In this document: one piece after another, positions 11,439 to 24,360 of the stretch
Position numbering within the stretch: the stretch's first letter is position 1
How the letters are laid out: every line of letters starts with the position of its first letter
Source of the DNA: Gyrodactylus bullatarudis
Lineage: Eukaryota; Platyhelminthes; Monogenea; Gyrodactylidea; Gyrodactylidae
Direction: 5' to 3'
DNA length: 64,000 nucleotides
Assembly (NCBI GenBank): GCA_012064415.1
Contig: SSNU01000163.1
Span: 310,001-374,000, forward strand
Position numbers and translations under genes: made by a program
The notes under the pieces: model-generated
What the model was told of the DNA's origin: nothing
Database searches by the model: none
What the model saw: only the letters and a program-made list of their open reading frames with translations

Positions 11439-14400
11439 TTAGTTATGACTCATAACTTATGAGAAAATGGCTAGTTAGGAAGACGAGGTAAAGAATTTTC
11501 AAGATACTTTACAGAAATACAAGGGCTAAACTTAGGGATCTTAAAATAAGGGAAAATTTAAACATCATGAAGGATGACCGAAATCTGTGCATCTAAAAGA
11601 ATCAGACACACAATTTGGAACTGCCTCGGCCGAATTTTTATTTTTCTACCTGAATACTAGAAAAGTTTTTTGGTTTATCATCAATTGGAATCACTCAAGA
11701 GAACATTAATAAAAACAATTCATTTTAATTAAATATTTCACCAGGAATTGAGACTGAAGAGATATACAATGTATAATATATGAATAATATTATTAGAGAA
11801 TACATTGTATATTATACATATCTCTTTAAATATAAATCCTTAGTTGCCATTACAGATTGAGAATTCTTTGTGATCACCCCTTTCTAGTGTTTCATTGATG
11901 GATTCCATTTCATTGGAGATCATTGACTTCATAGATTTAGAGTTCATTTTTAATATTGATCTTTAGGAAACTTTGTTTTAATAAAACCCCAAAAGAGACG
12001 TCTTTATCAATCGAATGTTTTGAAAGTGTACTTTAATAATTAGTTCATATAAGAATTCCAGATAAAATGGGAAAATCTATTAATAATAAGAGACGCATTC
12101 TCACCAGACTTCAACAGACCAAGGTTCTTGTCATGATAGGAATTGTAAATCATTAATTTACTCCATATCAATTATTCTACCTGACCACAGGGGTTTTCCC
12201 TACTTACTCGCCATTATTGAATTAACAGGCCCTATTATTGTAATTAAACAGGGACTTAATGGGCTTTTATGGTTTTTCTGTGTCACAATGAAGCAAACCG
12301 TTGATAAAAGTTCTCCATCATAAACTGTCACAAACCATTGGAGAGTCTGAACTATTGGCATATTCTTCTTGTCATACAAAAATATCAACATAATTCACAG
12401 ATACGCAGAATCTTGATTCCCAATTTTTTACGGGCCATATTCAATCATATGTTTCATCTCAGAAAGAGCGAGAGTGCATGATAAATCATTTAGCGACAGT
12501 CTTTAGAGCAGGAAAACCTTAGACGTGAGGATTAATTTTGTCAGAAAACTCTAAATGATACCCCACCAATCAATCATGTTTTAAGGTTACTCATTTTGAC
12601 TTCAGAGATCAAAAGAAACGGCATCTTAAGTTAAGATTCTTAACCTACTAAAATCCAGACTCGTATCCAAAATAAAAGATTAAACATTGTGTCAGGATAT
12701 TTCTTTTTCAAAATTGCCCAAATTTTAAGCTGATTCCAAATCTGATCTCAAAATCAAATTTCAGAGGGTCACTTCAATAAGATCATTTTATGAAAATACA
12801 TATAAAAGTTCTATGACAAAACAGAATGAATGAATTGGATATCAATTGGGTCTAGTACGTAAGAAACTCTCAGATCCATTATTCGTTCAGATTTGATTAA
12901 CAACAACAAAAAAGATATTTAAAATGTAGAACCTTGGGAACTCCTCAATTCAAAAAAAATTCGCAGGCCTCTGATGAAGAAACCTTGTCAAGTTATATAT
13001 TTTTCTCCCAGCTGATGATGTAATGTTTTCTGTGAAAAGTTGACTTTTCACTGATTCCAGTTTGGAAAAGGGGGGAAAATGATATGTCTTCAGTGGATGG
13101 GATGCAGAAAAAACAAGATTTAGTGATGAAGGAGATAAACGATGTGCTTTTCTGAAATTCTCTCTCGTTATTATCGCTTGTTCATTGATGTTATATTTTA
13201 TATAGGATATTATTATAGATTTGAGGCAAAGACATCATATATTATATACCTCGATATATAATAATGCTACATAGCTCTCTTTTTCTCTCGTTTGACACAT
13301 GAATACCAACTGTTGCTATTGAATTTCACTATTTTGTTTCAGAAAGAAAGATATGCATCTCTCAGAAATCATTTAACCGAAAAGGGTTTAGTCTCCAAAA
13401 AAAAGAGGAGGGAAAACTTTACCATGGACGCATATTTATTGTATTAATATATATACAGTACAATTTCGTACTTGTATGTATGCTACAAATAATGATAATA
13501 ATGATACCTCTAGATACTTATTAGTAGTACAAGGAATAAATGTGCCCGGAAATTCATCATCTCATCATCATCATAATCATAAAACAACAAAAACTATTCA
13601 CTCAACCTTTTCTTCATCTTGTAAAATGAAAGAATGATTTGATTAAGTCATTAAACCTATTTACTAGCTTACCTTTTGTTGGTTGGGCAAAGGGAGAGAC
13701 TTGCCTGTTTACATTAGTAAACGCGAGTAGTTCCCACTAAAGAAGTAGCATATTAGTGGATGGTTAAACTTTCTTATCTCCGTTGATGGATCTTTCCACT
13801 ACTTTAATTATCTTTATATGAGTAAGTTGGGCGACATTATATTTCATTATACACATTGAAACAAATGTATCAATCTTTTTAATGTGTGCAGAGTGAAAGT
13901 GGAAATTTAAAGCCCTCTCTTCCACAGATTTTGCAATTAGTCTTTTAGTATTCCTTATTTCTGTCTACATCTTTACGCCTGATGTGGCTTCATCAAGAGA
14001 AGAATGGAAATTAATATACAACTGTGTTAATTCATTGTGAATAATTGCTTGATTTGGTGCCGGGAGAGATGGCTTGTACTTAGAAAGTTTTTTATTTCCA
14101 TTATCAACCACCCTCCATTGGACACACATTAAGATAATGAAAGAAACATTTTAAATTTTGGTGACACACTCAGAGGGGGAGAAAAGGTTTTTTTTAATTA
14201 AAAAATGGTTATCTTACAAGTTCAATTACATCAGAGAGAGAGTCAGTTGTTAGAATTCATAGCTTCCGAAGTACTCTGATGAAATCCTTGCTTCTCACTC
14301 AACTCTTTGGCTCATCTCAAGATCAAAAATGAATAAATCTTTTAGAGCACGTTTTATAATAAATATTTTATAAAATAGCTTTACTTCCATTTTCCATTGA

Positions 14401-14447
14401 CTAAACAAGATCTCTGTTTATAAATTTAAAAATTGCAATAATTTCAC

Positions 14448-14523
14448 AGAGAATTTATCTTGCCTTCTTTGAATAAATCTTGAATTGAAGTTATAAATAA
14501 AAGGACAGCAAGATAAATTCTCT
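14448..14523. repeat. 16 bp perfect inverted repeat
   Basis: AGAGAATTTATCTTGC at 14448-14463 pairs exactly with its reverse complement at 14508-14523, with a 44 nt loop. Not linked to any gene. It could be a transposon remnant or a transcribed hairpin. Confidence 0.5.
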
Positions 14524-15277
14524 ACAAAATTATTTGATCCTCAGAAGAAATTGACTCATCATCTTCTGGTACATCTACAGAATTCTGTTCAGAGACCACA
14601 ACTAAATAATATCAACTAATTGAAAAATTACAAAGGAAAAAATTCAAATGATTCCCCGGTTCAAACTTCCAGCTTCGCAGCAGTGGGGTTTAGTTTGTAT
14701 CGAATAAATTACAGAAATTTAATGTCTAAATAATAAATTGTCACCATTTTATTCCTTGATAATGTCTTGTAACATTTTTCAATTTTTGATCCAGAATCCC
14801 CATTCAGTATCGATAGCGAAAAAAACAAACTCGCCTTCTACCTTTGAGATTGGCAAATCGTACAACTTTTGAATAGCTCCTTGATATTTTGTAAAATGAT
14901 TGGAGAAATCCTTTTCATGATAATAACTGATTTGATTTTCTTAATCTTGAAGATAAAAACAACAATGAGTTTATCAGAATTGTTACATACAAAAAAAACC
15001 TTTCACTGACTATCATTTGTTTTATATTCCCCTGTTCAATAATATGAATAATTTTAAATGAATTAAAAATGCAAAATCAATCTCTTAAGAAACGATGGGG
15101 GGAGGTGTATTAGAGAATTCATCTCTCTTTTGTACTTATTTTTTGATTCCCAAACATGACACACACTGTTTTCCCTTACCACTAATGGAAGACTCCTTCT
15201 TTCCATTGATGGACATTCGAAAAATAAAGAGATATTTGAAAAAATTAAATGGACAGGCTCAGATTACCACCCCCTTC

Positions 15278-15303
15278 ATCTTCTTCTTCTTCTTCTTCTT
15301 CTT
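15278..15303 (+). repeat. TTC microsatellite
   Basis: About eight uninterrupted TTC units. Confidence 0.9.
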
Positions 15304-15860
15304 GGGGTAAGTGCACCAGCTATACCAGTGAATGAAAAATTGAATTCTGGGACATATTTTTTTCTCGTTCAAAGGTCCAGAGGTAGGTGGTTAGTTGAAC
15401 GACAGGAAGAAAGTTAATTTGATACTTGTCATAAAATCTTGGGACTCGTTTTTTTGATATGCAGATTAGCGGGAGGTAGGCATCTCTAACGTTGTATTCT
15501 CCCCCTTCTTCTAATTATAAGAGGTTCGCTCTGTCAAAAATTCAAAAAAAATATCTGGACACTTGACTGAATTAAATTTTTTTGAGCCAGAAGAGATTAT
15601 GACCCAAATATCAATCCTAGAGTCTTTACAAAATAAATACACTTTTTAATTTTGATTTTCCATTATTTTTGAACTTGAAGCTTAGATCTTTTCTCTAAGA
15701 TGATTTCTCTTAATTGATTTCATTCTTTACTGAGAATTTGCTATTTACCCATAGTAGATGGCCGATATTTACATTAGTATTACCCTACATTTATCAAGAG
15801 TTCTTTCTAGAGATCCCCAATCGATTAAGAAAACATATACTTTATGGTAGATGATATTTT

Positions 15861-16046
15861 TTGACCGAAAGAAACCCATCTTTCACTTACCATTATCTAC
15901 TCTCTACCTATAGACTCCTTGACTCTATTTTTGAATTTCGTGATTGTGATGATCTATCAAATTTAAAAATAATAATTTCTTATATAAGAGAAAAACTTAA
16001 TTATTCCTCTACCCTTCTCAAATCTGAACTTCATTTAAAAAATTAA
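15861..16046 (+). mobile_element. Diverged non-LTR retrotransposon fragment (RT C-terminus)
   Basis: The translated segment aligns with the end of the reverse-transcriptase protein at 26441-27330: LLSTYRLL versus [17 protein letters not shown] versus [20 protein letters not shown] versus [12 protein letters not shown], and the ending ELH versus DLH. Only the last ~50 residues remain. It is an old, 5'-truncated copy. Confidence 0.75.
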
Positions 16047-16556
16047 TCCTCTGTTTTTGGGATCTTACATTTTTTGAAAAGTTTATCCATGGTACTCCGT
16101 TAATAGTGTTTTGAGTTTGGATTTTCTGCAGTAGCTCATGAAGTTGTGTAAATGAGACATGGAATATTCGCAATTCATTAGTAGTCATACATTATTAGAA
16201 GGAAGAACTATATATGAACATTCATTATCTGCTCAGAATTTTCCATTGTACAGATTTATTTTATTTATAAATTAACCAAAAAAAATTCTTCAAACCACTT
16301 TTTAATTACACTTGCCAGTTCACAATTCAATTATCTTAAACAACAGCTTTACGAATATCTAATGATAAAAAAAACAAAGCGGATATGAAAGACTTGACCC
16401 CGACAGACTGAATCAGAGAGAAAAGGAGAAAATCCTATTGATTTTCCATGCATGTATTTTCCTCCTTTTACCTGAAAAAAAAACAAAAAAACAACAACAG
16501 GACAGAGAGAATCAATTTTATTATCGATGAAATAATTTTAATCCATTTTATTTCGC

Positions 16557-16580
16557 CTCTCTCGCTCTCTCTCTCTCTCT
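16557..16580 (+). repeat. CT microsatellite
   Basis: CT repeat with one interruption near its start. Confidence 0.85.
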
Positions 16581-16673
16581 GCCTTGGGAGAAAATAGGAA
16601 TGGGAATGAATGATGAATGTTTCCAAATTCTTGATGAATCCATCATAATTTTCTTTTCCTTGACTCTAGTATT

Positions 16674-16885
16674 ACAAAATATAATTTCTTTCTTTTTGAT
16701 ATTGTTCTTATTGTATTCTAATTATTTAACATTTGTCAGATTAGTATTCGGTCAGAGGCATCCTTCTCCTTTTGATCTACAGTCGGATCAATAGATATCC
16801 TCCTCTGTGTGTGTGTGTGTATGACCAAATTGATTAATGTCCTTGGCTGTAGCCAAAAGAGGTTGCTAATTCGGATTAGTAATTA
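16674..16885 (+). repeat. Diverged direct repeat, copy 1
   Basis: Shares long strings with 17149-17353, including TTTTGATATTGTTCTT, TTTTGATCTACAGTCGGATC and CCAAAAGAGGTTGCTAAT, in the same order and orientation, offset by about 475 bp. Identity by eye is roughly 75 percent. Confidence 0.8.
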
Positions 16886-17148
16886 GAAGAAACTGAAAGG
16901 ATTAAATTAAAGAATATTAATTTTTCCCTCTTACTTATTTCTTTCCAAGTTTACTTGCAAGGGATTCATTCTCATTTCATCGATGTTTTTAAAAAACCTT
17001 ATTAAATTACTATAAAAACAAGATCAACAAGTGGGCAAATGTTCTATTGATTGGCCACTGAAAGCCTCCATAGTTAGTTGTCAAAAAACCTCATGTTTAC
17101 CGTATTAAAAGCACTTTTTTCTTGTTACACTGTGTAGTGTTATTACGA

Positions 17149-17353
17149 AATAAAATACAATACAATTTCTTTCATTTTGATATTGTTCTTGTTATTAAAA
17201 TATATTTGGTATTTGTCAAACCACTTCATCTCCTTTTGATCTACAGTCGGATCAATATCTATCCTCTCACACTGTGTGTGGCCGAATTGATTTATGCCCT
17301 TTAGCCTCAAGGCTCTAGCCAAAAGAGGTTGCTAATTTAGATTAGTAATCAGA
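17149..17353 (+). repeat. Diverged direct repeat, copy 2
   Basis: Second copy of the block at 16674-16885. The GT microsatellite of copy 1 is shortened here and a few bases are inserted around GCCTCAAGGC. Confidence 0.8.
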
Positions 17354-18767
17354 ATTTTATTTTTCTTTTGGGTTTATCTGTCAACTGTTCGACATAGTAT
17401 ATATTCAGTTGTATGTGAATTGGAAAAATTTTCAAGGTCTGTAATTGGAACAAATCCTCATCAGGTTACATCATTAACATGAGAAGAGAAGTTGTCCCTT
17501 GACAACTTTAGGCTGAAACCATTTGTTACTAGCCACTAAACACTGCTACATCATTGAATGTAGGGTTTCAATTTCTTGTTTTGAATAATTATATTACCCA
17601 TTAACTTAAGTTGACAAAAGGGCCTATCATCAGGAACATCTTGATTTATATCTACTATCTTTTACAGTATTTGATTTCTTTTCTTCGCATGCAAACTCTA
17701 GGGATAAAATTCAAAAGGGCTATTGTATCTGAAATAAATCCAATATAAAGAATTAAAGTTCTTTTTTATCTCAATCTATAACTACTCATATAACTAGATC
17801 TAAAAGAATCCGATTAATTTGATTATTCCTAGAAGAAATAGGTTTGACTATCATGAGAGTGCAATGTGAACTGTCCAACTCAATTAAAGATCTTCTCATA
17901 ATAATTCTATGTCAGATTCCACGTTATTTTTTGTCTTCAAGTTGAATGATTCACCTCAAATCTGTAGACACCTTGATTGGAATTCTGTATATCGTCCAAG
18001 ATTAAAGGGAAATTCCGAATCATAGGAATAAATCCATTCGGACTATTTATGTTTATTAACACTTGAATTACTTCATGTTATTAGATAAACATGGTATTTT
18101 TATCACCAAGTTTGTTGATTTTCAACCAGTCTAGGTGCAGCCTGTACAATGTACAGTGTAGATTAGTAAATCTAGTTCATTGAAAACTCCCCCCCTCAGC
18201 CCAACAGCTAGTTCATCTTTGTTTTGAAAGTCAAAACATGGAAATTTCCCCAAAATCTAGTAATCACTTGATGATAAGAGAGAGGATATTCCCAGATTGG
18301 CAGATCAGTTTAGCAGACATGTTCCCTGTTCATGTTCTTTTATTTTCACCCAAACTAATTTACCTCTCTCTATGTATTTATCGGCTGATAACACTTGGCG
18401 AATGTGAGTTACAATTTGTAGAACGACACAAACACACAAAAACTATAGAATCCTTCTTATCTCGGCTTCCACCAGGAATTAATGAGGCGTGAAAATGAAA
18501 AGGGTGGAGTGATGGGCCAAGCAAAATTGTTTCAAATATTTCTATGTTTTCATGCTAAATGTTTCCACTAAATATTTTTAAAAACTATTTTTATGTTCAA
18601 AATTTTTATCACTCTTTTGCTTCAGGAAAATAAACATGCAATTTACACAGCTAATAAATTTTAAATACCTCTTGCCGTCTTTTTAAAATAATTCTATTGA
18701 TTTATGCCAGATAAATTTCCCTTCAGAAAAGAAACACAGATTTTTTTTGTTTGAAAGAAATCTTGTG

Positions 18768-19095
18768 TTTTTTTTTTGTTAGAAAATTTTATTCAATATT
18801 AATATATAATTAACAAAATTATAGTAATCAGGAAAAGCATTATTAAAATAAAGGTTTTCATTTAAAAAAGTCTTACATCACTGGATTTAGAAAATTTCTT
18901 AATGGTATAAATGATAGTATTAATTCTAGGGAGATTAGCCAGTGGATTTAATTTTAAACTAGACTCAACACTAAAACCAAGGTCTGAAGTTAAGGAGACA
19001 ATTTCTCCAGGAAGTAGAAGCGATTCCAAGAGGATTGCAGGGAGACCAAATTGGAGCATTACTTTGAATTTATCGTCTCAAGGGAATCTGCTGAA
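18768..19095 (-). mobile_element. Non-LTR retrotransposon fragment, minus strand
   Basis: The minus-strand frame 19059-18862 reads GLPAILLESLLLPGEI and SDLGF, nearly the same as GLPATLLESLLLPGEI and SDLGF in the copy at 26441. The coding part is followed by the family 3' end, TTCTAACAAAAAA, on the minus strand near 18775. The C-terminal part of the RT frame seen in other copies is missing, so the copy is internally deleted. Confidence 0.8.
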
Positions 19096-20113
19096 AATGA
19101 ATGAATTTAGCATGTATCTCTTATTTTTAATTTTTCAGGTTAAAATTTTAAAATGACGCCCCCACAATATCATTTCAGAGGGTTTTTAAATCAAAAATAC
19201 ATCCCTAGCCACATGAAGCCGTTTGAGTTCAAACATTAAATTCAGAAGAAATTACTCTGACTGGAGTATTATTTGTTTTAGTAGTGTTTTTACTGAGAAA
19301 AATATGTGTAAAGGGGATGTAGAGGGTTTTTTGTGTTTGTTTCAAGAAAGATATCAAAATTTTCATTTCACATATGGAAAGTAAAGAAAACAACAACACG
19401 TTAACGGACAGAGTGAAGTAAAAACATTCAACAATTTTTTTCTGAGAGAAGGAATAAAATTTCAAAATAAAAACTGATTTTTGGATAACTCCTTCTATTC
19501 CTCTATATACAAACGGTGCCAATAATGATGATATATTGACAGGCAATACTAATGCGTAGAGAGAAAGCCTATGCATTTTATCTGAATTTTGAATAGACAT
19601 TTGAATAGATGTGATAGATTTTCTCTGCACAAATTTTCAGCCAATCGGAAAGACATGTTTTTTTCAAAGAAAAACTTGCACACACCAAAATATTGGAAAC
19701 CTATATTCTACATATCCTTAGTACATAATAGGGAAGACAAATTAAAAGGATATAAAATCTACAAATCAATCTGTAAAGTTATCAAGCGTAGTTGTCCAAG
19801 AGGGTGGTGGGTGACAAAAAAAAATCCATATAGTGCTTCATTAATGTGTACACAAAGTGTGTAAAAGGGAAGAGATGAATGGGGAGTGGGGCAAGGATAA
19901 CTATTCAGAGAGATGGAAAGATCTGTGCGAATGTATGCGTATCATGAATACATCCGCACAGATACACTGGAACATGAATATTCCCAAAACCCTATGATAT
20001 ATATATAGATGGAAATCAGCTGGTAAGTAAGCAAGTTTTACCCCTATTCTACTGGATCATCAACACCTAATCAGATTTATTGGAATTTTATTCACTACAA
20101 ATTCATTCATTAA
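19096..20113. other. Region upstream of Iroquois, probable promoter and leader
   Basis: Short open frames on both strands here have no domains. A TATATATATA run near 19998-20006 lies about 110 nt before the Iroquois ATG and may be the core promoter. No specific regulatory site can be named. Confidence 0.4.
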
Positions 20114-21933
20114 ATGACCGAAGATTATTCTCGAAGATCAGACATGTTATTCGACATGAACAACTTGGGCTATAACCACCACAACTTTTCAGGGAATAAT
20201 ATAGCATCCAATTTTAAAGTACCCGACAAGAGTCCGTCACCACACCATTTACTAGAGCTGACCTCAGCAAATCCAGTGACCACACCCCTCTCAAATCACC
20301 AACAGCGTCATAATCAAAATTCAGCTGAACTCCTTTGTTGCTTCAACCAGACTGAATTGAATCCCTCGACAACCACATGTCCCGATGATTCTCTGGGTCA
20401 AATTAAACAGATGCTAAACGCAACCGGGTCCTCTCAGACATCTTCAGAGTACATGGCAAGCTCCAATTCAAGTCCGACCCAGCTTGGATCTAGCAGCTTC
20501 GGCAATGAATCCTCGTCCATTGGAAATAACAGCAGTGGAGTAAATCAAAAATCCCAGATCCACCAGACCCATCAACAAATAAACTCAGCGTCGAGTACTT
20601 CAGGATTATTGAGTCAATTTTGGCCTTCATCGTCTGATTCAACTCTACACAATTGTGAGAATAGCAATTTGGATAAGGGAGACCTAGAAAGTAGCCTTGC
20701 ATACCTGTCGAATACTAGATCATCAACATTCAAGCATTCTGAAAACCTTGCCTTACTCGAAGATACAATTGAGCGTAGAATACCGAGATGTTCAAGTCCT
20801 CTTAAGTCTTCCCTTGGAATAAGCGGTAGGAGTTTCAACCTCATTGAAGATAAACTGAATAAGGAACTAGATGTTCACAAGAGTAATGGCCTACACTATC
20901 AGCGATCCTCAAGTCGACCAGGCTATACGAACTTCCTACATCACGAGAATGCATCTCAACTTGAAGTGACATCAGGTTATACCCAGCACTCGTCAGCCAC
21001 AACATACCAAAGATCATTTCCAAACTCTTCCTCGGATAACAATACAAATTATCCCGTCAGCTCAAATCCATCATCACATCAGAGAAGGTAAGTTTTTATT
21101 TAGAATGCTCTCCAGCTATATCATAACTAACAAAAAATTTCTTTATCATTTTTAGCGTACCAGCTGAAGTCTCCCGAAGGAAGAATGCAACCCGAGAAAA
21201 TACAGCTACTCTAAAAGCATGGCTACAAGAGCACATCAAGAATCCGTATCCTACGAAGGGAGAGAAAATTATGCTGGCCATCATTACTAAAATGACACTG
21301 ACACAGGTATCCACTTGGTTTGCAAATGCCAGACGTCGACTCAAGAAAGAAAATAAAATGACATGGAGTCCCAAAGTTAACAGTGGTACAGCTCAATCTG
21401 TCACCTCGGCCAACGATGACCAAGATGAAGTTGACGACGATGAAGCTGAAGATGAAATTGAGGAGGAAAATGAAGAACGAAGTGTCTCCCAAGATTACCT
21501 CCAACATCGACAACAGCAGCCTGACGAGAGTCAGCATGAAGAGCCGGCAAAACGGTTGAAATTTGAAAACCATTACCAGGCAAATCGGTATTATCCCTGT
21601 AGTCAGAATTCGTATCAAGCGTTCCAGAATTTCTCCCAGACCATGTCGTCTTTCCCATCTCAAAATCAAGGCAGTACCACCTGGAGAGATGAACAGACTT
21701 TTCCCAGCAACCAGGCTAGCTATCCCTCTTCATTTGCTGCGGCAATGGCAGCCATATCAAATTTAAACTCTTATCACCATGATGGTTACTTGGTAAATTC
21801 AACCATGTCTACTTCGGCAAATCCAACTTCTAACAACAGCAACGGTCCATATAACTCAGCTCCGGTCAGTGATTGTTTAGCGTCGGCCTATCCAAACTTG
21901 CCTCACAGTCAAAAGTTGTACGAAAACTATTAG
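20114..21933 (+). CDS. irx: Iroquois-class TALE homeobox transcription factor
   Basis: DNA-binding regulator of patterning, nuclear. Two exons, 20114-21087 and 21156-21933, joined through a 68 nt intron with matching phase, give 583 residues. The long N-terminal region (about 325 residues) is Ser/Asn/Gln-rich and unlike families I know. The homeodomain begins in exon 2: [16 protein letters not shown], then [20 protein letters not shown] and [17 protein letters not shown], with the three-residue TALE loop insertion and the Iroquois-specific alanine in WFANARRR. An acidic stretch ([18 protein letters not shown]) follows, as is usual. The Iro box (LSKPKIWS-type) common in vertebrate and insect members is not apparent in the C-terminal part. 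ATG 20114 is the first in frame after the putative promoter. Class assignment is certain; the paralogue cannot be named. Confidence 0.95.
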
Positions 21934-23119
21934 GCCGTCAAGAGCCCCTTTTTAATCAGAAAGCCACATTTTATAATTATGAAAGAGGATATATATAAAT
22001 TTATAGTTAAGAAGAAGATGATAACTTAACCCAACAGAAGATTTTGTTGATTTTTCCAAAAAATAATTCAAATTAAATTTCCCATTCATTCAAAATTGTA
22101 CATAGTTTCTGTAAATTTGTAAAAAAAAATATACAAACTTTTATTCATATTGTCTGATACAATTGCACCGCCCCCCCCCCCATCCACTTGTAAGCACTTT
22201 ACATTGTAAAGTTTACGTGTAGCTCAATGCTACTCTTTAGTTTCAGAATGCAATCAATGACTTGAAAAAATGTTTACATCAAAAGCAAAATAAGGTAGCC
22301 AAGAGTCTGGTTTTTTTCCGGCTGAGAGGGTCCTTGGGATTCTCTCTTGTAAAGTCAATGTTTTCAAGTTCCAGCCAAACAGACTTAATGAGTTCAGGTT
22401 ATTCCTTTTCTTTATTTAGATGAAGAATGCACAGATTATTAATCAAGAGGGATTTATTTTTATTCTTGTCAGGACAAGATAAAAGATTTTGGGTTCACAA
22501 ATCGTTGAAAAACAAACAAATAAATAACAGAAACTTGAACCAACACCAATAGACTATCATGTCAGCTCGATATTACTCAGTGATAAAATTTATTTGCATA
22601 GAATTGGGAGAACATACTGATGTAAGAGAGGAAAAACAAAAACAAAGTTTTGTAACTACCTCATGCTAACTACAAAACCATCTTATATTAAGAAAACAAC
22701 CTAGAAAAGTATTTCATAACATATCAAATGTTATCATTTCATTGTAATAACATATAAAAAAGGTAAAAGTTGTACCAAATCCTTCTATATTTTGATGTCA
22801 TTTCGTGACAATAAACCTAAAGACCTTAAAGACCATGTAATCTATTTAGTCTGCCAACTGTTTTCATAATGTACTTCTGTTCTGAGATTACAAGTCAATG
22901 TCTAAAGTATAACTGTGTTTGTAGTAAGAAATTATTAGAGAATCTTTTTATTGATAGAATTGGAATATATTCAAATGATTCTAGAAGCTGTAAAATATTC
23001 AAGTTTCTAACTATTTAACGTGTTTTTACACTCTCTCTTTCATCAAATTTTGTTTATAACGAAATGCTAAGTTTAGTATTATTTAATTTTGCTTTTTTTC
23101 GAAAAATAGTAGTGTAAGA
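21934..23119. other. Iroquois 3' region and intergenic DNA
   Basis: Probably begins with the Iroquois 3' UTR. Contains an 11-base poly-C run at 22171-22181. No coding region or structured RNA is supported. Confidence 0.5.
22171..22181 (+). repeat. Poly-C run
   Basis: Eleven Cs in the Iroquois 3' region. Similar runs lie at 9352-9361, 24790-24798 and 51799-51811. Confidence 0.85.
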
Positions 23120-23260
23120 AGAAGTATTTAAGAGGGGATGGGGAACTGATCATGACTTTAACCAACTGTTCAAATTAATACTAAGTGAAATGCATCAAAT
23201 AAGATCAAACATAGATGATCCAATAACACTTTTATATCCTAATCTACATTATTGAATTGT
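23120..23260 (+). mobile_element. Non-LTR retrotransposon fragment, RT C-terminus
   Basis: One frame reads MHQIRSNIDDPITLLYPNLH, matching [20 protein letters not shown] of the intact copy at 26441-27330. Short and decayed. Confidence 0.7.
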
Positions 23261-23899
23261 TACCTGAAAGATTTCGATTTGGATTTTCACCTCTCATTAA
23301 GACACACTTACTCTCGTCCCAAGTTCAAAGTTTGAAATTCAAACCATTTCACACCGGGCACATTTTTTTTGAATTCATAACATTTATTAAAGAGATTAAA
23401 TTTAACATATAGAATCTGATATACATAATAAAATGAGTTCATATAAGTTTTTAATATAATGACAGACCCAACCAAAAGAGCTTCAGATCACTGAAAAAAT
23501 TATAGCTCCGGATCAAAATCTAAATTACCACAAATGAATCACAAAATTAGACAGTCAGGTCAGTCATCAACTCAACCATTGTCCATATAGAATACAAGGT
23601 TAAATTTTAAAGAAAAAGGTCTCTGTAAAAAAAGGGGATCTTATTAAGCTAAATGATTATTCGAATAAAGAAGAGTTTTCGAATAATTGAACACTCTTTC
23701 CCTGTTCCCTTACTTGTACAAATCATTATTTCTATAAATACATGTTTTTCTCAATATAGAAGCATTTTCTAATAAAAACATTGCAAAAAAGGTAGCGATT
23801 TAGAGAAATAAATTTTGAGCTTATATGGCCCATTATGGATTTTTAAAGCCATAAATTATCACATGCATCTAGAGATTCAAAAGTAGAAAGTAGAAGCTC

Positions 23900-24360
23900 C
23901 GAGTTCGTGGATTTGCATTTATAGTCAAAAAATTTTATGAGTCTTATTCTATTTCTGAGAATAATTATAACCTAAGGAATTCTAAATATGAATATTTTAC
24001 TTATTATACACTTTCAACGCTACTAAGTTAAAATATGAACTGTCTGATTTTGATGACTTGACTAATCTTAAATTAGTCATGTCTCATATTAGATCTAAAT
24101 TGGACTACACTAAGTCTTTACTTTACTCACATCTTCATTGACCAAATGATATTCGTTTTGCTTGCAGACACTAGTTTTTCATATTTAATACATTTTATGA
24201 TAACTTTTCACACTCTCCAAATTGATGAATTTGATTGAACATTATTTTTATCTATTTATTCCTTTTACATTTTTAAAATGAGAACATCTTCAAAGATTAT
24301 ATTATATTTATTTTTCATTAATATATTATTGAAATATAAGTGATTTGTCTAACAAAAAAA
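23900..24360 (+). mobile_element. Non-LTR retrotransposon fragment with 3' end
   Basis: The frame VKKFYESYSI...NYNLRN, then after a frameshift YELSDFDDL and HIRSKLDYTKSLLYSHLH, aligns with the C-terminus of the family RT. The 3' UTR runs to CTAACAAAAAAA at 24350-24360, the family tail. It is an inactive copy. Confidence 0.8.

Larger units (their letters stand above)
5971..15860. other. Gene-poor AT-rich region
   Basis: About 10 kb with no coding region I can support. Open frames are short, without domains or splice context. It contains inverted repeats at 6429-6507 and 6590-6722, a poly-C run at 9352-9361, a transposon-like element at 11317-11438, an imperfect hairpin near 11760-11825, a 16 bp inverted repeat at 14448-14523 and a TTC repeat at 15278-15303. 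As the region precedes an Iroquois gene it may hold regulatory DNA, but I see no specific sites. Confidence 0.6.
16047..18767. other. Non-coding region with microsatellites and a duplicated block
   Basis: Contains a CT repeat (16557-16580), a GT repeat (16806-16820) and a diverged direct duplication (16674-16885 and 17149-17353). Open frames here have no recognisable domains. No gene is supported. Confidence 0.6.

Noticed and set aside
18238..18492. 84-codon frame
   Set aside because: No homologue, splice context or neighbouring exon. Expected by chance in 64 kb.
19229..19630. 133-codon minus-strand hydrophobic frame upstream of Iroquois
   Set aside because: AT-rich Phe/Leu/Ser content typical of non-coding DNA, and it overlaps the probable Iroquois upstream region.
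21223..21669. 148-codon minus-strand frame
   Set aside because: It is antisense to the Iroquois homeodomain exon, and its hydrophobicity reflects the reverse of acidic codons.
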